Assembly (NCBI RefSeq): GCF_022869005.1 | Contig: NZ_JALIEA010000007.1 | Coordinates: forward strand, 43,110 to 107,109 | Reading direction: 5' to 3' | Origin: Corynebacterium kalidii | Lineage (GTDB): Bacteria; Actinomycetota; Actinomycetes; Mycobacteriales; Mycobacteriaceae | DNA: 64,000 nt | Shown: piece after piece, positions 45,759-54,887 of the stretch | Numbering within the stretch: position 1 is the stretch's first letter | How the letters are laid out: each line of letters begins with the position of its first letter | The notes under the pieces: generated by a model | The model's input: only the letters and a program-made list of their open reading frames with translations | Database searches by the model: none | What the model was told of the DNA's origin: nothing | Program-made: the position numbers and the translations under genes

Positions 45759-46597
45759 CGGTGGGCCTTTCCGGTGAAGACAGGGGTCCGTTTCTCCTGG
45801 AAGGCACGGAAACCTTCGGCGTAGTCGGGGGTGCGGGACAGCCGCACCTGGGCGGCGTTCTCGAGGACGAGGGCGTCGCGGGCACTGAGGGAACCGGCGT
45901 CGATGGCCGCCAGCAGCCGCGCGGATTCCCGGAAGGCCACCGTGGGCCCGGCCGCTGCCGTCCGCGCCGCTGAACGGGTGAACTCCAGGAGTTCGTCCTT
46001 CGGCACGGCCCGGGAGAACAGCCCCTCCCGGACCGCCTGCTCCCCGCTGATGAGGTCGCCGCTGTAGATCAGGTCGAGGGTGCGGTGCCGTCCGAGGCGG
46101 GAGAGGAGGTAGGCGTGGCCCCCGGAATCCAGCGTCGCCCCGAGTGCGGCGAACGGGGAGCCGATCTTCGCGGTCTCCGACAGGTGGACCACGTCGCAGG
46201 CGATGGCCAGCCCCAGTCCCACCCCGAGGCAGGCACCCTGGACCGCGGCGAAGGTCGGTGCGGGGAAGTCCGACAGGGCGTGAAGCGTCGGTTCGAGGGT
46301 GGCCAGGTACCCGGCGGCGTCGTCGTTGTCGGGGTCGGTACCGGTCACGTCGCGGCCCGCGCAGAACCCGCGGCCCTCGCCCCGCAGGAGGAGGGCACGG
46401 ATCTCGCCGCGGTGCGCCCGCGCGGTGGCCTCGTCCAGCAGTGAACGCAGCGTGTCGAGGTCGGCGGCGGTGAGTGCGTTGAGTTTCTCCGGGGCGTCGA
46501 GGACGATCTCGGCGACGGCACCGTCCACAGACAGGGAGACGGTGGCGGAGGGTCCAGAGGGTCCGGTGGTGTCGTGTGGGTCGTGTGTGTCAGGCAT
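45755..46597 (-). CDS. paaG: 1,2-epoxyphenylacetyl-CoA isomerase PaaG
   Basis: A 280-residue crotonase-family protein. LRGEGRGFCAGRDVTG and AAVQGACLGVGLGLAIACDVVHL are the oxyanion-hole motifs; LGATLDSGGHAYLL places an Asp where isomerases have one. The N-terminal stretch (THDPHDTTGPSGPS) is likely disordered. PaaG converts the ring-epoxide to oxepin-CoA. It starts at ATG 46597, overlapping the paaE end by eight bases. The paaF/paaG naming follows order and motif and could be reversed. Confidence 0.84.
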   Translation of the reverse strand: MPDTHDPHDTTGPSGPSATVSLSVDGAVAEIVLDAPEKLNALTAADLDTLRSLLDEATARAHRGEIRALLLRGEGRGFCAGRDVTGTDPDNDDAAGYLATLEPTLHALSDFPAPTFAAVQGACLGVGLGLAIACDVVHLSETAKIGSPFAALGATLDSGGHAYLLSRLGRHRTLDLIYSGDLISGEQAVREGLFSRAVPKDELLEFTRSAARTAAAGPTVAFRESARLLAAIDAGSLSARDALVLENAAQVRLSRTPDYAEGFRAFQEKRTPVFTGKAHR

Positions 46598-47744
46598 CGA
46601 AGTTCACCGTCACCTCGTCGCTGGTCGGACGGGACTGGCAGGTGAGGATGTAGCCGGCGTCGACCTCGTCCGGCTCCAGCGCGAAGTTCTCGTCCATGTC
46701 GCAGGTTCCCGACACCAGTTTCGCCCGGCAGGTGCCGCAGACCCCGCCGGCGCAGGCGAACGGGACGTCCGGGCGTTTACGTAGGGCGGCGTTGAGGACG
46801 GTTTCGCGGGCGGACCGGGGGGAGGCCACCGTGGAGGACGAGCCGTCCAGGGTGAACCCGATCTCGTAGGTGGGTTCGTTGTCCTTGACCTCCACGACGC
46901 GTCCGTGCTGTCCGTCCGGGTTCGACGGCTTCCCGGTGGTGAACAGTTCGAACCGGACGAGCTCCTCGGGCACACCGCGGTCCTTCAGCTCGTCGCGCGC
47001 CCGCTGCACCATGTCGAACGGCCCGCAGAGGAACCACTCCTCCACGTCGCCGGCACGCAGCATCCGGTCCAGCATCACCGACAGCTTCTCGTCGTCGACC
47101 CGCCCGGTGTGCAGCGGGCTGGTCCGGTTCTCGCGCGACAGGATGTGGTGGACGGTGAACCGGTCGGGGTACCGGTCCTTCAGGTCACCGATCTCCTCGG
47201 CGAACATCACGTCCACGGTGGACCGGTTGGCGTAGATCAGCTCGAAGGTGGCGTCCGGCGACCCGGCCAGCGTCGCCGTGGCGATCGCCATGACAGGGGT
47301 GATCCCCGAGCCGGCGGCGAACGCGACGAGCCGCGCCCGCGGGTTGTGGTCCAGCTGCTCGGAGACCAGCCCGGCGGCGTCGTTCATCGCGGTGGTCCGC
47401 ACCTTCTGGGTGAAGGCGCCCTGCGGGTTCATCACCTCGATGACGTCGCCGGGGGCCAGGGTATCGTTCGCCCAGGTGGAGAAGACACCGCCGAGGGTCT
47501 TCTTGATCGCCACCCGGATCTCGCCGGGCACCGGTGCCGCGCAGATCGAGTAGGACCGGCGCACCTCGGTGCCGTCGATGGTCGCACGGAGCGCCACGTA
47601 CTGGCCCGGGACGTAGTTGTAGTCGGCGACCAGGTCGTCCGGCACCGCGAAGCAGACCTCCACGGCGTTCTCCGTCAACGGCCGGACCTCGGAGACAGTC
47701 AGCGGGTTGAACCGGGCACGGGTGCGGGGGTTCGTAGTCGTCAT
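46590..47744 (-). CDS. paaE: Phenylacetyl-CoA epoxidase, reductase subunit PaaE
   Basis: A 384-residue reductase: an FAD domain with RRSYSICAAP (R-x-Y-S) near residue 70, an NAD(P)H domain with FAAGSGITPVMAIA near 145 and the terminal FLCGPFDMV motif, then a plant-type [2Fe-2S] ferredoxin domain with CAGGVCGTCRAKLVSG and a final C in LTCQSRP. It feeds electrons to the di-iron PaaA. ATG 47744 overlaps the paaD stop (ATGA). Confidence 0.95.
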   Translation of the reverse strand: MTTTNPRTRARFNPLTVSEVRPLTENAVEVCFAVPDDLVADYNYVPGQYVALRATIDGTEVRRSYSICAAPVPGEIRVAIKKTLGGVFSTWANDTLAPGDVIEVMNPQGAFTQKVRTTAMNDAAGLVSEQLDHNPRARLVAFAAGSGITPVMAIATATLAGSPDATFELIYANRSTVDVMFAEEIGDLKDRYPDRFTVHHILSRENRTSPLHTGRVDDEKLSVMLDRMLRAGDVEEWFLCGPFDMVQRARDELKDRGVPEELVRFELFTTGKPSNPDGQHGRVVEVKDNEPTYEIGFTLDGSSSTVASPRSARETVLNAALRKRPDVPFACAGGVCGTCRAKLVSGTCDMDENFALEPDEVDAGYILTCQSRPTSDEVTVNFDA

Positions 47745-48259
47745 CAGTGCACCTTGAAGTAGTCGAAGGGTTCGTGGCAGTCGCCGCACACGTACAGCGC
47801 CTTGCAGGAGGTGGAGGCGAAGCGGGTGAGCTCCCGGGTGGCGTGGGACCCGCACCTGGGGCAGGGGACGTCCGGACGGCCGAGCCCGAGCTGGAGGGTC
47901 ACCGGCCCGGCCGGGACCGACCGGTGCGTCGGCGGCGCGATGCCGTACTCCCGGAGCTTGCGTTTGCCGTCCTCGGTCATCCAGTCCGTGGTCCACGCGG
48001 GGCTGAGCACCGTCTCGACGTGGATCCGGGAGGGGTCGTAACCGGTGCGCGCGACGGCGTCGGTGATGTCGGCGGTGATCGTGGACATGGCGGGGCAGCC
48101 GGAGTAGGTCGGTGTGACCGTCACCGTCACCGAGTCCCCCTCGACCGTCACCTTCCTCAGGATCCCCAGGTCGGCGATGGTGAGCACGGGGATCTCCGGG
48201 TCCGTGACCGTCGCGGCGGCGTCCCACACCGTCCGGGTGACGGGGTCCGCGGTCACCAT
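47744..48259 (-). CDS. paaD: Phenylacetyl-CoA epoxidase accessory protein PaaD
   Basis: A 171-residue protein with an N-terminal MIP18/DUF59 domain (VTDPEIPVLTIADLGILRKV, PTYSGCPAM) and a C-terminal zinc-binding segment CPRCGSHATRELTRFASTSCKALYVCGDC. PaaD helps assemble the iron centre of the epoxidase. It overlaps the paaC end by seven bases and the paaE start by four, so these genes are tightly coupled. Confidence 0.93.
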   Translation of the reverse strand: MVTADPVTRTVWDAAATVTDPEIPVLTIADLGILRKVTVEGDSVTVTVTPTYSGCPAMSTITADITDAVARTGYDPSRIHVETVLSPAWTTDWMTEDGKRKLREYGIAPPTHRSVPAGPVTLQLGLGRPDVPCPRCGSHATRELTRFASTSCKALYVCGDCHEPFDYFKVH

Positions 48260-49110
48260 GTCGCCCCCGGGTGCTGCCGGGCCAGCGACTGCATCTCGGT
48301 GACGAGATAGCCACGGTGCTCACTGAACCGTCCCGTGCGGGCGTACCCCAGGTCGGCGGCCGCCGGGACCGTGGGCACCGAGAGCCCCGCCTTCTCGATC
48401 ACCGTCGACAGGTGGGCGTCCACGGCCTCCCTGAGCTCCGACGGCCGGACGACGGCGCCCGGCGAGGCCGCCTCCGCGCGGTCGACGGCCGCGGTGTCGA
48501 CGAACAGTTCGTCCTTGTACGGCCACATGGACTCCAGGCCCGCCTGTACCCGACGGTGGGACTCCCCGGTGCCTAGGCCGAGGCGCAGCATCCACTGGAC
48601 GGCGTGGTCGATGTGGTAGCTGACCTCCTTGACGGCCTTGTCCGCGATCGCGGCGAGCATCGCGTCGGTGGACGACGACAGCCGGGTGTAGAGCTCACCG
48701 GCGTACAGGCTGAAGATCAGCTGCCGGGCGATCGTGTGCCCGAAGTCGCCGTTGGGCTGCTCGACGAGCCGGCTGGAGCGGAAGTCCTCCTCCTCACGGA
48801 AGTAGGCCAGGTCGTCCTCGGTCTTCCCCCAGGCACTGCCCGCGTAGGTGTAGAGGAAACGGGCGTGGCCGAGGATGTCGAGGGCGATGTTCCCCAGCGC
48901 GACGTCCTCCTCCATCTCCGGGGCGCGCGAGATCCACCACCCCAGCCGCTGGGAGAGGATCAGGGAGTCGTCGGCGAGCTGGAGGGTGTAGTCGGCGATC
49001 TCCGGGGCGGCGGTCTGGCCGGTGCCCGCGATCATCTCGGTGACCTGCTCGGCGGTGATCGCGTCGCCGACGGACATGTGGGTGGCGGAATCGGTGCTCA
49101 CGATGCTCAC
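48253..49110 (-). CDS. paaC: Phenylacetyl-CoA epoxidase structural subunit PaaC
   Basis: A 285-residue ferritin-like helical protein related to PaaA but without its own di-iron site. Segments LGHARFLYTYAGSAWGKTEDDLAYFREE and FSLYAGELYTRLSSS are family markers. It forms the PaaAC core dimer. GTG 49110 (VSIVSTDSATHM) overlaps the paaB TGA as GTGA; a longer upstream frame is in paaB sequence. There is also an internal ATG 11 codons on. Confidence 0.93.
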   Translation of the reverse strand: MSIVSTDSATHMSVGDAITAEQVTEMIAGTGQTAAPEIADYTLQLADDSLILSQRLGWWISRAPEMEEDVALGNIALDILGHARFLYTYAGSAWGKTEDDLAYFREEEDFRSSRLVEQPNGDFGHTIARQLIFSLYAGELYTRLSSSTDAMLAAIADKAVKEVSYHIDHAVQWMLRLGLGTGESHRRVQAGLESMWPYKDELFVDTAAVDRAEAASPGAVVRPSELREAVDAHLSTVIEKAGLSVPTVPAAADLGYARTGRFSEHRGYLVTEMQSLARQHPGATW

Positions 49111-49391
49111 AGGTGCTTCACCCCTTCGGAGGCGGTGTAGTAGGTGGCGTGCCGGTAGTTCTTTCCCGACGACGACTGGAAGTACCCGCCCTTGGAGTCC
49201 GGGTCGGACGCGGTGATCGCCGCGGACGGGACGACCCACACCGAGGTGCCCTCGTTGCGCCGGGTGAACAGGTCACGGGCGTTACGCAGCGCCATCGTCT
49301 CGTCCGGTGCGTGCAGGGAACCCGCGTGGACGTGGGAGAGCCCGCGGGTCGACCGGACGAATACTTCCCACTGCGGCCAGTTGGTGGACAT
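49107..49391 (-). CDS. paaB: Phenylacetyl-CoA epoxidase subunit PaaB
   Basis: A 94-residue protein beginning WPQWEVFVRSTRGLSHVHAGSLHAPD, the PaaB signature, with ARDLFTRRNEGTSVWVVPSAAI. PaaB bridges PaaAC subunits in the epoxidase complex. ATG 49391 has AGAGAAGAGGAA upstream. It lies 54 bases after the paaA stop. Confidence 0.94.
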   Translation of the reverse strand: MSTNWPQWEVFVRSTRGLSHVHAGSLHAPDETMALRNARDLFTRRNEGTSVWVVPSAAITASDPDSKGGYFQSSSGKNYRHATYYTASEGVKHL

Positions 49392-49445
49392 GGTGTTTCC
49401 TCTTCTCTGTGGTGTGTGCTCGGGGGCTGGTCTGGGGGCTGATCG

Positions 49446-50399
49446 TCAGGCGCTGACCAGGGCGGTGTCGACGGAGCGGGGACGCTCGGCGTACGCCGCG
49501 GCGGCCTCCCGGACCCACGCCCCGTCGTCGTGCGCCCGACGCCGGTGCTCGATGCGCTGGGTGTTGCACGGCCCGTGGCCCTTGATGACGGACATGAACT
49601 CGTCCCAGTCCAGCTCGCCGTAGTCGTAGTGGCCACGCTCCTCGTTCCACACGAGGTCGGGGTCGTCGAAGCTGAGCCCGAGCGCCTCGGCCTGCGGGAC
49701 GATGGTGTCGACGAAACGCTGACGGAGTTCGTCGTTGGAGAACCGCTTGATCTTCCAGGCCATCGACTGCTCGGAGTTGGGGGAGTCGGCGTCGGGCGGG
49801 CCGAACATCTGCAGGGCGGGGCCGTAGAACCGGTTGATCGCCTCCTGCGCCATCTGCTTCTGGGCCGGGGTGCCGTTGGCCAGCGAGTGGAGGATCTCCC
49901 ACCCCTGGCGCTGGTGGAAGGACTCCTCCTTGCACACCCGCACCATCGCCCGTCCGTACGGTCCGTAGGAGCAGCGGCACAGCGGCACCTGGTTGACGAT
50001 GGCGGCCCCGTCGACCAGCCAGCCGATCGCGCCGATGTCGGCCCAGGTGCGTGCCGGGTAGTTGAAGATCGACGAGTACTTCGCGGTGCCGTCCAGCAGC
50101 TGGGCGACCAGGGTGTCGCGGTCGGTCCCCAGGCTCTCGGCGGCGGAGTAGAGGTAGAGCCCGTGGCCGGCCTCGTCCTGGACCTTGGCCATCAGGATCG
50201 CCTTGCGCCGGAGGCTGGGGGCACGGGAGATCCAGTTCGCCTCGGGCTGCATCCCGATGATCTCCGAGTGCGCGTGCTGGGAGATCTGACGGGTCAGGGT
50301 CTTGCGGTACTGCTCGGGCATCCAGTCCGTGGATTCGATGCGGGCGTCATTCTCGATGAGCTCCGTGAACCCCTGGTCCGGTGTGGTGGTGGCGGTCAT
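49446..50399 (-). CDS. paaA: Phenylacetyl-CoA epoxidase catalytic subunit PaaA
   Basis: A 317-residue di-iron protein. The ferritin-like E...E-x-x-H motifs include [21 protein letters not shown] near residue 75 and [14 protein letters not shown] near 170. It epoxidises the ring of phenylacetyl-CoA with O2. The start is ATG 50399 ([10 protein letters not shown]), preceded by CCGGAGGGAACC; the 30 codons upstream overlap the operator. It is the first gene of the long paa unit, 35 bases after the PaaR-like palindrome. Confidence 0.95.
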   Translation of the reverse strand: MTATTTPDQGFTELIENDARIESTDWMPEQYRKTLTRQISQHAHSEIIGMQPEANWISRAPSLRRKAILMAKVQDEAGHGLYLYSAAESLGTDRDTLVAQLLDGTAKYSSIFNYPARTWADIGAIGWLVDGAAIVNQVPLCRCSYGPYGRAMVRVCKEESFHQRQGWEILHSLANGTPAQKQMAQEAINRFYGPALQMFGPPDADSPNSEQSMAWKIKRFSNDELRQRFVDTIVPQAEALGLSFDDPDLVWNEERGHYDYGELDWDEFMSVIKGHGPCNTQRIEHRRRAHDDGAWVREAAAAYAERPRSVDTALVSA

Positions 50400-50433
50400 G
50401 GTTCCCTCCGGTTGCTGTCTCGGTCCGCTACTG

Positions 50434-50447
50434 ACCGATCGTTCGGT
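50434..50447. promoter_or_regulatory. PaaR-like operator upstream of paaA
   Basis: ACCGATCGTTCGGT is an inverted repeat (ACCGA...TCGGT) matching the cores at 32694-32709 and 40306-40323. It lies 35-48 bases before the paaA start codon. Confidence 0.76.
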
Positions 50448-50502
50448 AAGTGTAAATGTGGCCCGATGGGTTGTCAACCGAAACTTCATGGGTGACGCCG
50501 CT

Positions 50503-50532
50503 GAACGCTGCCGAATGCTGCCGAATGCTGCC
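50503..50532 (+). repeat. Three tandem decamers upstream of the PAP2 gene
   Basis: GAACGCTGCC at 50503 is followed by GAATGCTGCC at 50513 and again at 50523. The array is 40 bases before the PAP2 start codon. Confidence 0.9.
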
Positions 50533-50572
50533 GTCTGGGATCGGAGGGCGGCGCTTGGTAGCGTTCTCCGCC

Positions 50573-51280
50573 ATGGCGAGATCTATTGCGTGCCCGCGGG
50601 TCGCCGGGCCGGTCGTCCTGCTCCTGGCGCTGGCTGGCCTCGTGACCTATCCGGCGCGGGACGGAATGTTCCGGGCGGTCGCGGAGTGGACCGCGCGGTC
50701 ACCGTTGGACGGTGCGGTCGAGGTGTTCACCGAGGTGGGGCTCCTCGTCCTCGTCGCGACGGCCGCCGTCGTCGCGGTGTGGTCGCTCCTCCGTGACCAC
50801 GAGGTGCTGGGGCGGCTGGTGACCGGTGGGGTGGGGGTGATCACCGCCTACCTGGTCAGCGAGGTGACGAAGAGCATCGTCCGGGAGCCGCGGCCGTGCG
50901 CGGCCGGTGATGTTCTCACTGTGCTGACGTGTCCCGAGGCGGGGAGCTGGTCGTGGCCGTCGAACCATTCCACGCTCGCGGCGGCGTTCGCCGTGACCTG
51001 TGCCTTCGCTGTGCCCCGGTTGGGGTGGTTCACGGTCCCGCTCGCCGTCGCCGCGGCGTTCAGCCGTGTCGCGGCCGGGGTCCACTACGTGCACGACGTC
51101 CTCGCCGGCCTGGCTCTCGGCGGGGCCGTGATTTCCCTGGTCGTGGCGCTTCTCGGCCGCGTGGTGCCGCAGGTGCTCTCCAGGATGGGGCTGCTGCGGT
51201 CAGCGCGTGTGCCGACAGGGGAGGGGAGTTCCCGCTACGATCGTGGGGAAAGCATTCACCGGAGAAAGGACCTGTCGTGA
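50573..51280 (+). CDS. PAP2-family membrane phosphatase
   Basis: A 235-residue membrane protein with about five to six segments and the three PAP2 motifs: KSIVREPRP (K-x6-RP), PSNHSTLA (P-S-x-H), and [16 protein letters not shown] (S-R-x5-H-x3-D). The PSGH motif reads PSNH. Such enzymes dephosphorylate lipid phosphates, including undecaprenyl pyrophosphate. ATG 50573 (MARSIACP) is preferred, with CGGAGG 24 bases upstream being too far, so the ribosome site is weak. It overlaps the lipoprotein start by four bases. Confidence 0.85.
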   Translation: MARSIACPRVAGPVVLLLALAGLVTYPARDGMFRAVAEWTARSPLDGAVEVFTEVGLLVLVATAAVVAVWSLLRDHEVLGRLVTGGVGVITAYLVSEVTKSIVREPRPCAAGDVLTVLTCPEAGSWSWPSNHSTLAAAFAVTCAFAVPRLGWFTVPLAVAAAFSRVAAGVHYVHDVLAGLALGGAVISLVVALLGRVVPQVLSRMGLLRSARVPTGEGSSRYDRGESIHRRKDLS

Positions 51281-51849
51281 ATATCGCACAGACCCGGCGC
51301 CGTGCCGTCGCCGTCGCCATGGGCATCGCCGTCGTCGGCGCGCTCGCCGCCTGCAGTGACGACAGCAACGACGCTTCCGACGACACCGCCGCGCCGGAGA
51401 CCGTGACCGAAACCGTGACCGCGGGCCAGGACGCTGACCAGATGACGTCGCAGAACGACCCCGCCCAGACCACCGGCGCCGCCCCGGCCCAGGGCAGCGG
51501 CAGCGGCAGCGTGTCGACCCTGGTCTTCAACGGGAACGACAGTGCCGCACAGTTCCCGAACGTGCAGTGCCGGCAGGATGACGACGGCGAGCTGGAGATC
51601 GAGCTGCGCGGTGACACCCGCGGCGACGGCGTCGACATCGACCTCGATCTCCGCGGTGAGCCGCGGGTCGAGGGGCTGAGCGTGGACCTCGACCGCGTGG
51701 AGTGGGAGTCCACGGACGCCCAGGAGCGCGAGGCCACCGTGGAGGTCGACGGTGACACCTACCGCGTCAACGGGCAGGTCCAGATCGATGACGACGACCC
51801 GAACGCAGGTGGGGTCGCCGACCTCGAGGCCGAGGTCAGCTGTGCCTGA
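51277..51849 (+). CDS. LpqH-like lipoprotein
   Basis: A 190-residue lipoprotein. A signal peptide with RRR is followed by a hydrophobic stretch and the lipobox GALAACSDD, so Cys25 or so becomes lipidated. The region after a Thr/Gln-rich linker (about 40-70) matches the mycobacterial 19 kDa antigen family (LpqH): NVQCRQDDDGELEIEL, the VDGDTYRVNGQVQI pattern and a final Cys in AEVSCA. Its role in corynebacteria is unknown. The GTG start overlaps the PAP2 stop (GTGA), so both are co-translated; AGAAAGGA lies just upstream. Confidence 0.82.
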   Translation: MNIAQTRRRAVAVAMGIAVVGALAACSDDSNDASDDTAAPETVTETVTAGQDADQMTSQNDPAQTTGAAPAQGSGSGSVSTLVFNGNDSAAQFPNVQCRQDDDGELEIELRGDTRGDGVDIDLDLRGEPRVEGLSVDLDRVEWESTDAQEREATVEVDGDTYRVNGQVQIDDDDPNAGGVADLEAEVSCA

Positions 51850-51867
51850 CCGGGCCTGACCGGGGTG

Positions 51868-51905
51868 GTCGCCCTGGTGCTGACAGAGGTCAGCGCCAGG
51901 GCGAC
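51868..51905. terminator. Hairpin between the lipoprotein and AGCS genes
   Basis: GTCGCCCTGG-T-GCTGAC (51868-51884) pairs with 51889-51905 over 17 positions (one T-G), loop AGAG. It includes the last coding bases of the AGCS gene and serves two convergent genes. Confidence 0.75.
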
Positions 51906-53332
51906 TTCTGATCGATGAGGAACTTCTCCACCTCGGTCGCCGACGCGGTGAGCTTCGGGTCGAAGTCCAGGTACGCCTTGGTCTCGCGGGCGATGAGCCC
52001 GGAGAGCAGCAGCAGACCGACCAGGTTGGGCAGTGCCATCAGGCCGTTCGCCAGGTCGGAGAAGGTCCAGGCCACGTTGAGCTCCATCGTGGCGCCGACG
52101 ACGACCACGCACGTGAACAGCATGCGGTACGGGACCGTGGCGTAGTCGCCGAAGATGCGCTGTGCACAGCGCTCTCCGTAGTACGACCAGCCCAGGACCG
52201 TGGAGAACGCGAAGAACACGATGGCGATCGTCACGATGTGGCCACCCCAGTCGCCGGGCAGTGCCGCGGTGAAGGCGTCGGCGGTCATGGTGCCTGCACG
52301 GTCCTCGCCTTCGCTCCAGACCCCGCTGGAGATGATGACCAGTCCGGTGAACGTCACGACGATGATGGTGTCGATGAAGGTCTGGGTCATCGAGACCAGG
52401 CCCTGACGGACAGGGTGGGTGGTCTTCGCGGCGGCGGCGGCGATTGCGGCCGAGCCCATGCCGGACTCGTTGGAGAAGATGCCGCGGGCCGCACCCAGCT
52501 GCAGGGCCAGCATGATGCCGGAGCCGACGAAACCACCGACGGCGGAGGTGCCGGTGAATGCATCGGTGAAGATCAGGGTGATGGCCTCGGGGATGCCCTC
52601 GGCGTTGATGGCGAGGACGGCGAGTCCGCCGATGATGTAGATGGCGATCATCAGGGGGACGAACGCCGCGGTCACCTGGCCGATGGCCTTGATCCCGCCC
52701 AGCAGGACGGCGCCGATGAGGATGAACATCACGATCCCGGTCACGGTCGGGTCGACGTTGAAGGACTTCTCCAGGTTCTCGGAGACGGCGTTCGCCTGGG
52801 TCATGTTGCCGATGCCGAAGGAGGCGACCACCGCGGCGATGGCGAAGAACCAGGCGAGGAACTTGCCCACCGGACCTTTGATGCCTCGCTCCAGGTAGCG
52901 CTGGGGGCCGCCGGACATATTGCCTTTACCGTCGGTGACACGGAACCGGACGCCGAGGAACGCCTCGGAGTACTTCGACGCCATGCCGAGGAGGCCGGTG
53001 ATCCACATCCAGAACAGGGCGCCGGGCCCGCCGATGGAGATGGCGGTCGCGACTCCGACGATATTGCCGACGCCGACCGTGGCGGCGAGCGCGGTGGTCA
53101 GCGCCTGGTACTGGGAGATGTCGCCCTTCCCGCCCTCGTCCGAGCGGTCGATGAGCCCGAGGCGTAGTGCGGGGAAGAGTTTTCGGAACTGGACGCCGCG
53201 CAGCCGGATGGTGAGCACGAAACCGGTGGCGAAGAGGAGGGGGATGAGGAGCCAGGGTCCCCAGACGAAGGAGGCGGTGGCGCTCAACCCGTCTTCGAAG
53301 CCCGAGGCGGTCAACTGTTCGGTGGTTTCCAT
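51890..53332 (-). CDS. Sodium:alanine (glycine) symporter, AGCS family
   Basis: A 480-residue membrane protein with about 10-11 segments. AGCS markers are QYQALTTALAATVGVGNIVGVATAI near residue 75, GPGALFWMWITGLLGMASKYSEAFLGVRFR, and GNMSGGPQRYLERG. It takes up alanine or glycine with Na+. ATG 53332 has AGAAAG only weakly placed upstream. The leader to about 53400 can form an ACCCCC/GGGGGT stem (53373-53378 with 53394-53399). Stands alone. Confidence 0.92.
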   Translation of the reverse strand: METTEQLTASGFEDGLSATASFVWGPWLLIPLLFATGFVLTIRLRGVQFRKLFPALRLGLIDRSDEGGKGDISQYQALTTALAATVGVGNIVGVATAISIGGPGALFWMWITGLLGMASKYSEAFLGVRFRVTDGKGNMSGGPQRYLERGIKGPVGKFLAWFFAIAAVVASFGIGNMTQANAVSENLEKSFNVDPTVTGIVMFILIGAVLLGGIKAIGQVTAAFVPLMIAIYIIGGLAVLAINAEGIPEAITLIFTDAFTGTSAVGGFVGSGIMLALQLGAARGIFSNESGMGSAAIAAAAAKTTHPVRQGLVSMTQTFIDTIIVVTFTGLVIISSGVWSEGEDRAGTMTADAFTAALPGDWGGHIVTIAIVFFAFSTVLGWSYYGERCAQRIFGDYATVPYRMLFTCVVVVGATMELNVAWTFSDLANGLMALPNLVGLLLLSGLIARETKAYLDFDPKLTASATEVEKFLIDQKSPWR

Positions 53333-53583
53333 GAGAGAAAGATATCCCGCGTACGTTTCCGTCGTGTTAGGAACCCCCGAGGTACTTCCGTACGGGGGTG
53401 CCGGGCCTGCAGCTGTGCACCCACTGTGAGTCGGGGAGCCGGGGATGTCAGTTTGCTGGGAATGGCGCTACCGGGGGCATCGCCGTGTGGCTCTCCGCCG
53501 CCGCCGACGACTAGGGTGGACGCGGTTACGTCCTGCGTGAATGCCGGGACGAGGAGAGAGAACACCGTGAAAGGTTGAGGTTT

Positions 53584-54393
53584 GTGAGTCAGAAGATCAA
53601 GGCGCCGAACGACAAGAACCGGAGCTTCCTCTGGGGGATCGTGGCGCTCGTCGTCATCTGTGTGGTGTTCATCGGATTCATGGTCTTCAACGGCCGGAAG
53701 AGTTCCGATATCGAGCTCAGCGCAGCTGACGTGTCCTTCTCGGTCGCGGTGGAGGACGGTGTCATCCAGCTCCGTTCGACCGACGGTGGTGGCGGAGACG
53801 TTCCGACGGCGGACGTTTACGAGGACTACAGCTGCACCCACTGTGCCGACCTCTCGGAGGTCGACGGGGACTCTATCCAGGCTGCCGTCGAAGCGGGTCA
53901 GTTGAACGCCAATCTGCACAGCGTCAATTTCCTGGACAGCAACGGCAACGAGTCGTCGTCCCGGACGGGTGCGGTCGCGATGGCGATCGCCGACACCGGC
54001 GACGCCGGTGCGTTCTGGGCCTTCCACGACAAGGCCTTCACTGACCAGGCGGAGGTCGCCCGCGACTGGCGCTTCGACGAGCTCGCGGACGCCGCCGAAC
54101 AACTCGGGGTGGAGTCGGACGTCGTCGAGTCGATCCGTGACGAGTCGGTGATGGAGAAGTACAAGCCGAGCCTCCAGGCCAACGGTGACCGCCTGCGTGA
54201 GCTGATGGGTGACCAGGCGGGGACGCCGGCACTGTACATCGACGGTGAGTACCTCACCGTCCAGCGCGACCCGGAGGACCCGTCGAAGCTGAAGGACTGG
54301 GTGCCGGACGTGATCGGCCGCGACGAGGCCGACGCCGACGCCCCGAAGGAGTCCGGCGCCGCCACCGAGACGGAGTCGTCCGACGCCGAGTAG
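53584..54393 (+). CDS. Membrane-anchored DsbA-like thiol-disulfide oxidoreductase
   Basis: A 269-residue protein with one N-terminal membrane anchor (about residues 14-36) and a secreted DsbA/thioredoxin-fold domain. The redox motif is CTHC in VYEDYSCTHCADL near residue 84, and the cis-Pro motif is AGTPALYIDG near 220. The C-terminus is Asp/Glu/Ala-rich. It likely forms disulfide bonds outside the membrane. I use GTG 53584 (VSQKIKAPNDKN) with AAAGG nine bases upstream; a TTG three codons earlier is the alternative. The VKOR gene lies downstream on the same strand, past tRNA-Ala. Confidence 0.85.
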   Translation: MSQKIKAPNDKNRSFLWGIVALVVICVVFIGFMVFNGRKSSDIELSAADVSFSVAVEDGVIQLRSTDGGGGDVPTADVYEDYSCTHCADLSEVDGDSIQAAVEAGQLNANLHSVNFLDSNGNESSSRTGAVAMAIADTGDAGAFWAFHDKAFTDQAEVARDWRFDELADAAEQLGVESDVVESIRDESVMEKYKPSLQANGDRLRELMGDQAGTPALYIDGEYLTVQRDPEDPSKLKDWVPDVIGRDEADADAPKESGAATETESSDAE

Positions 54394-54552
54394 GCCCGGC
54401 AGGACCTGACCCGGCGTCGTCTGCTGGGCCGTCGTCCGCCACGCCCCCACATATCGCCGGCATTCTCTCCACGGCGATGGTGGGGGGCGTTCTGCTGTCC
54501 TGGCTGCCACAGAGGTGGGGTAAGGGGCGTACGCGCCCCGGTGGGCATACGG

Positions 54553-54598
54553 AAAAAGGTCCGGCCCCGCTCTCCGTGTGGAGAGCGGGGCCGGACCT
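54553..54598 (-). terminator. Rho-independent terminator of tRNA-Ala
   Basis: A 19-bp perfect stem (54557-54575 with 54580-54598, loop GTGT) is followed on the minus strand by TTTTT (54553-54557). It begins four bases past the tRNA 3' end. Confidence 0.93.
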
Positions 54599-54601
54599 CG
54601 T

Positions 54602-54677
54602 TGGTGGAGCTAAGGGGACTCGAACCCCTGACCCCCACACTGCCAGTGTGGTGCGCTACCAGCTGCGCCATAGCCCC
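54602..54677 (-). tRNA. tRNA-Ala, anticodon GGC
   Basis: On the minus strand GGGGCTA (54677-54671) pairs with TAGCTCC (54612-54606) as acceptor stem; the D arm, the anticodon stem CCACA/TGTGG with loop CTGGCAG (anticodon GGC) and the T arm with GGTTCGAGTCC follow. The CCA end is encoded at 54604-54602. It reads GCC/GCU alanine codons. Confidence 0.95.
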
Positions 54678-54887
54678 GTACGCTGTAGTGAAGAAGATGT
54701 CTTCCTCGCTGCGGACGAGATATAACGTACCCCAGGGCCCGCGAACCGTGCAAACCCGCAGGTGACACGTGGTGAGAGGTCGGTTACAGATGTTGCGGTT
54801 CTGCGTCCGGGATGTGCGAGAATTACAGGTGTTGCAGGTGGGGCCGCGGCAGTCGCCGTGCCCACGTCACATCCGATGGGAGACCCA

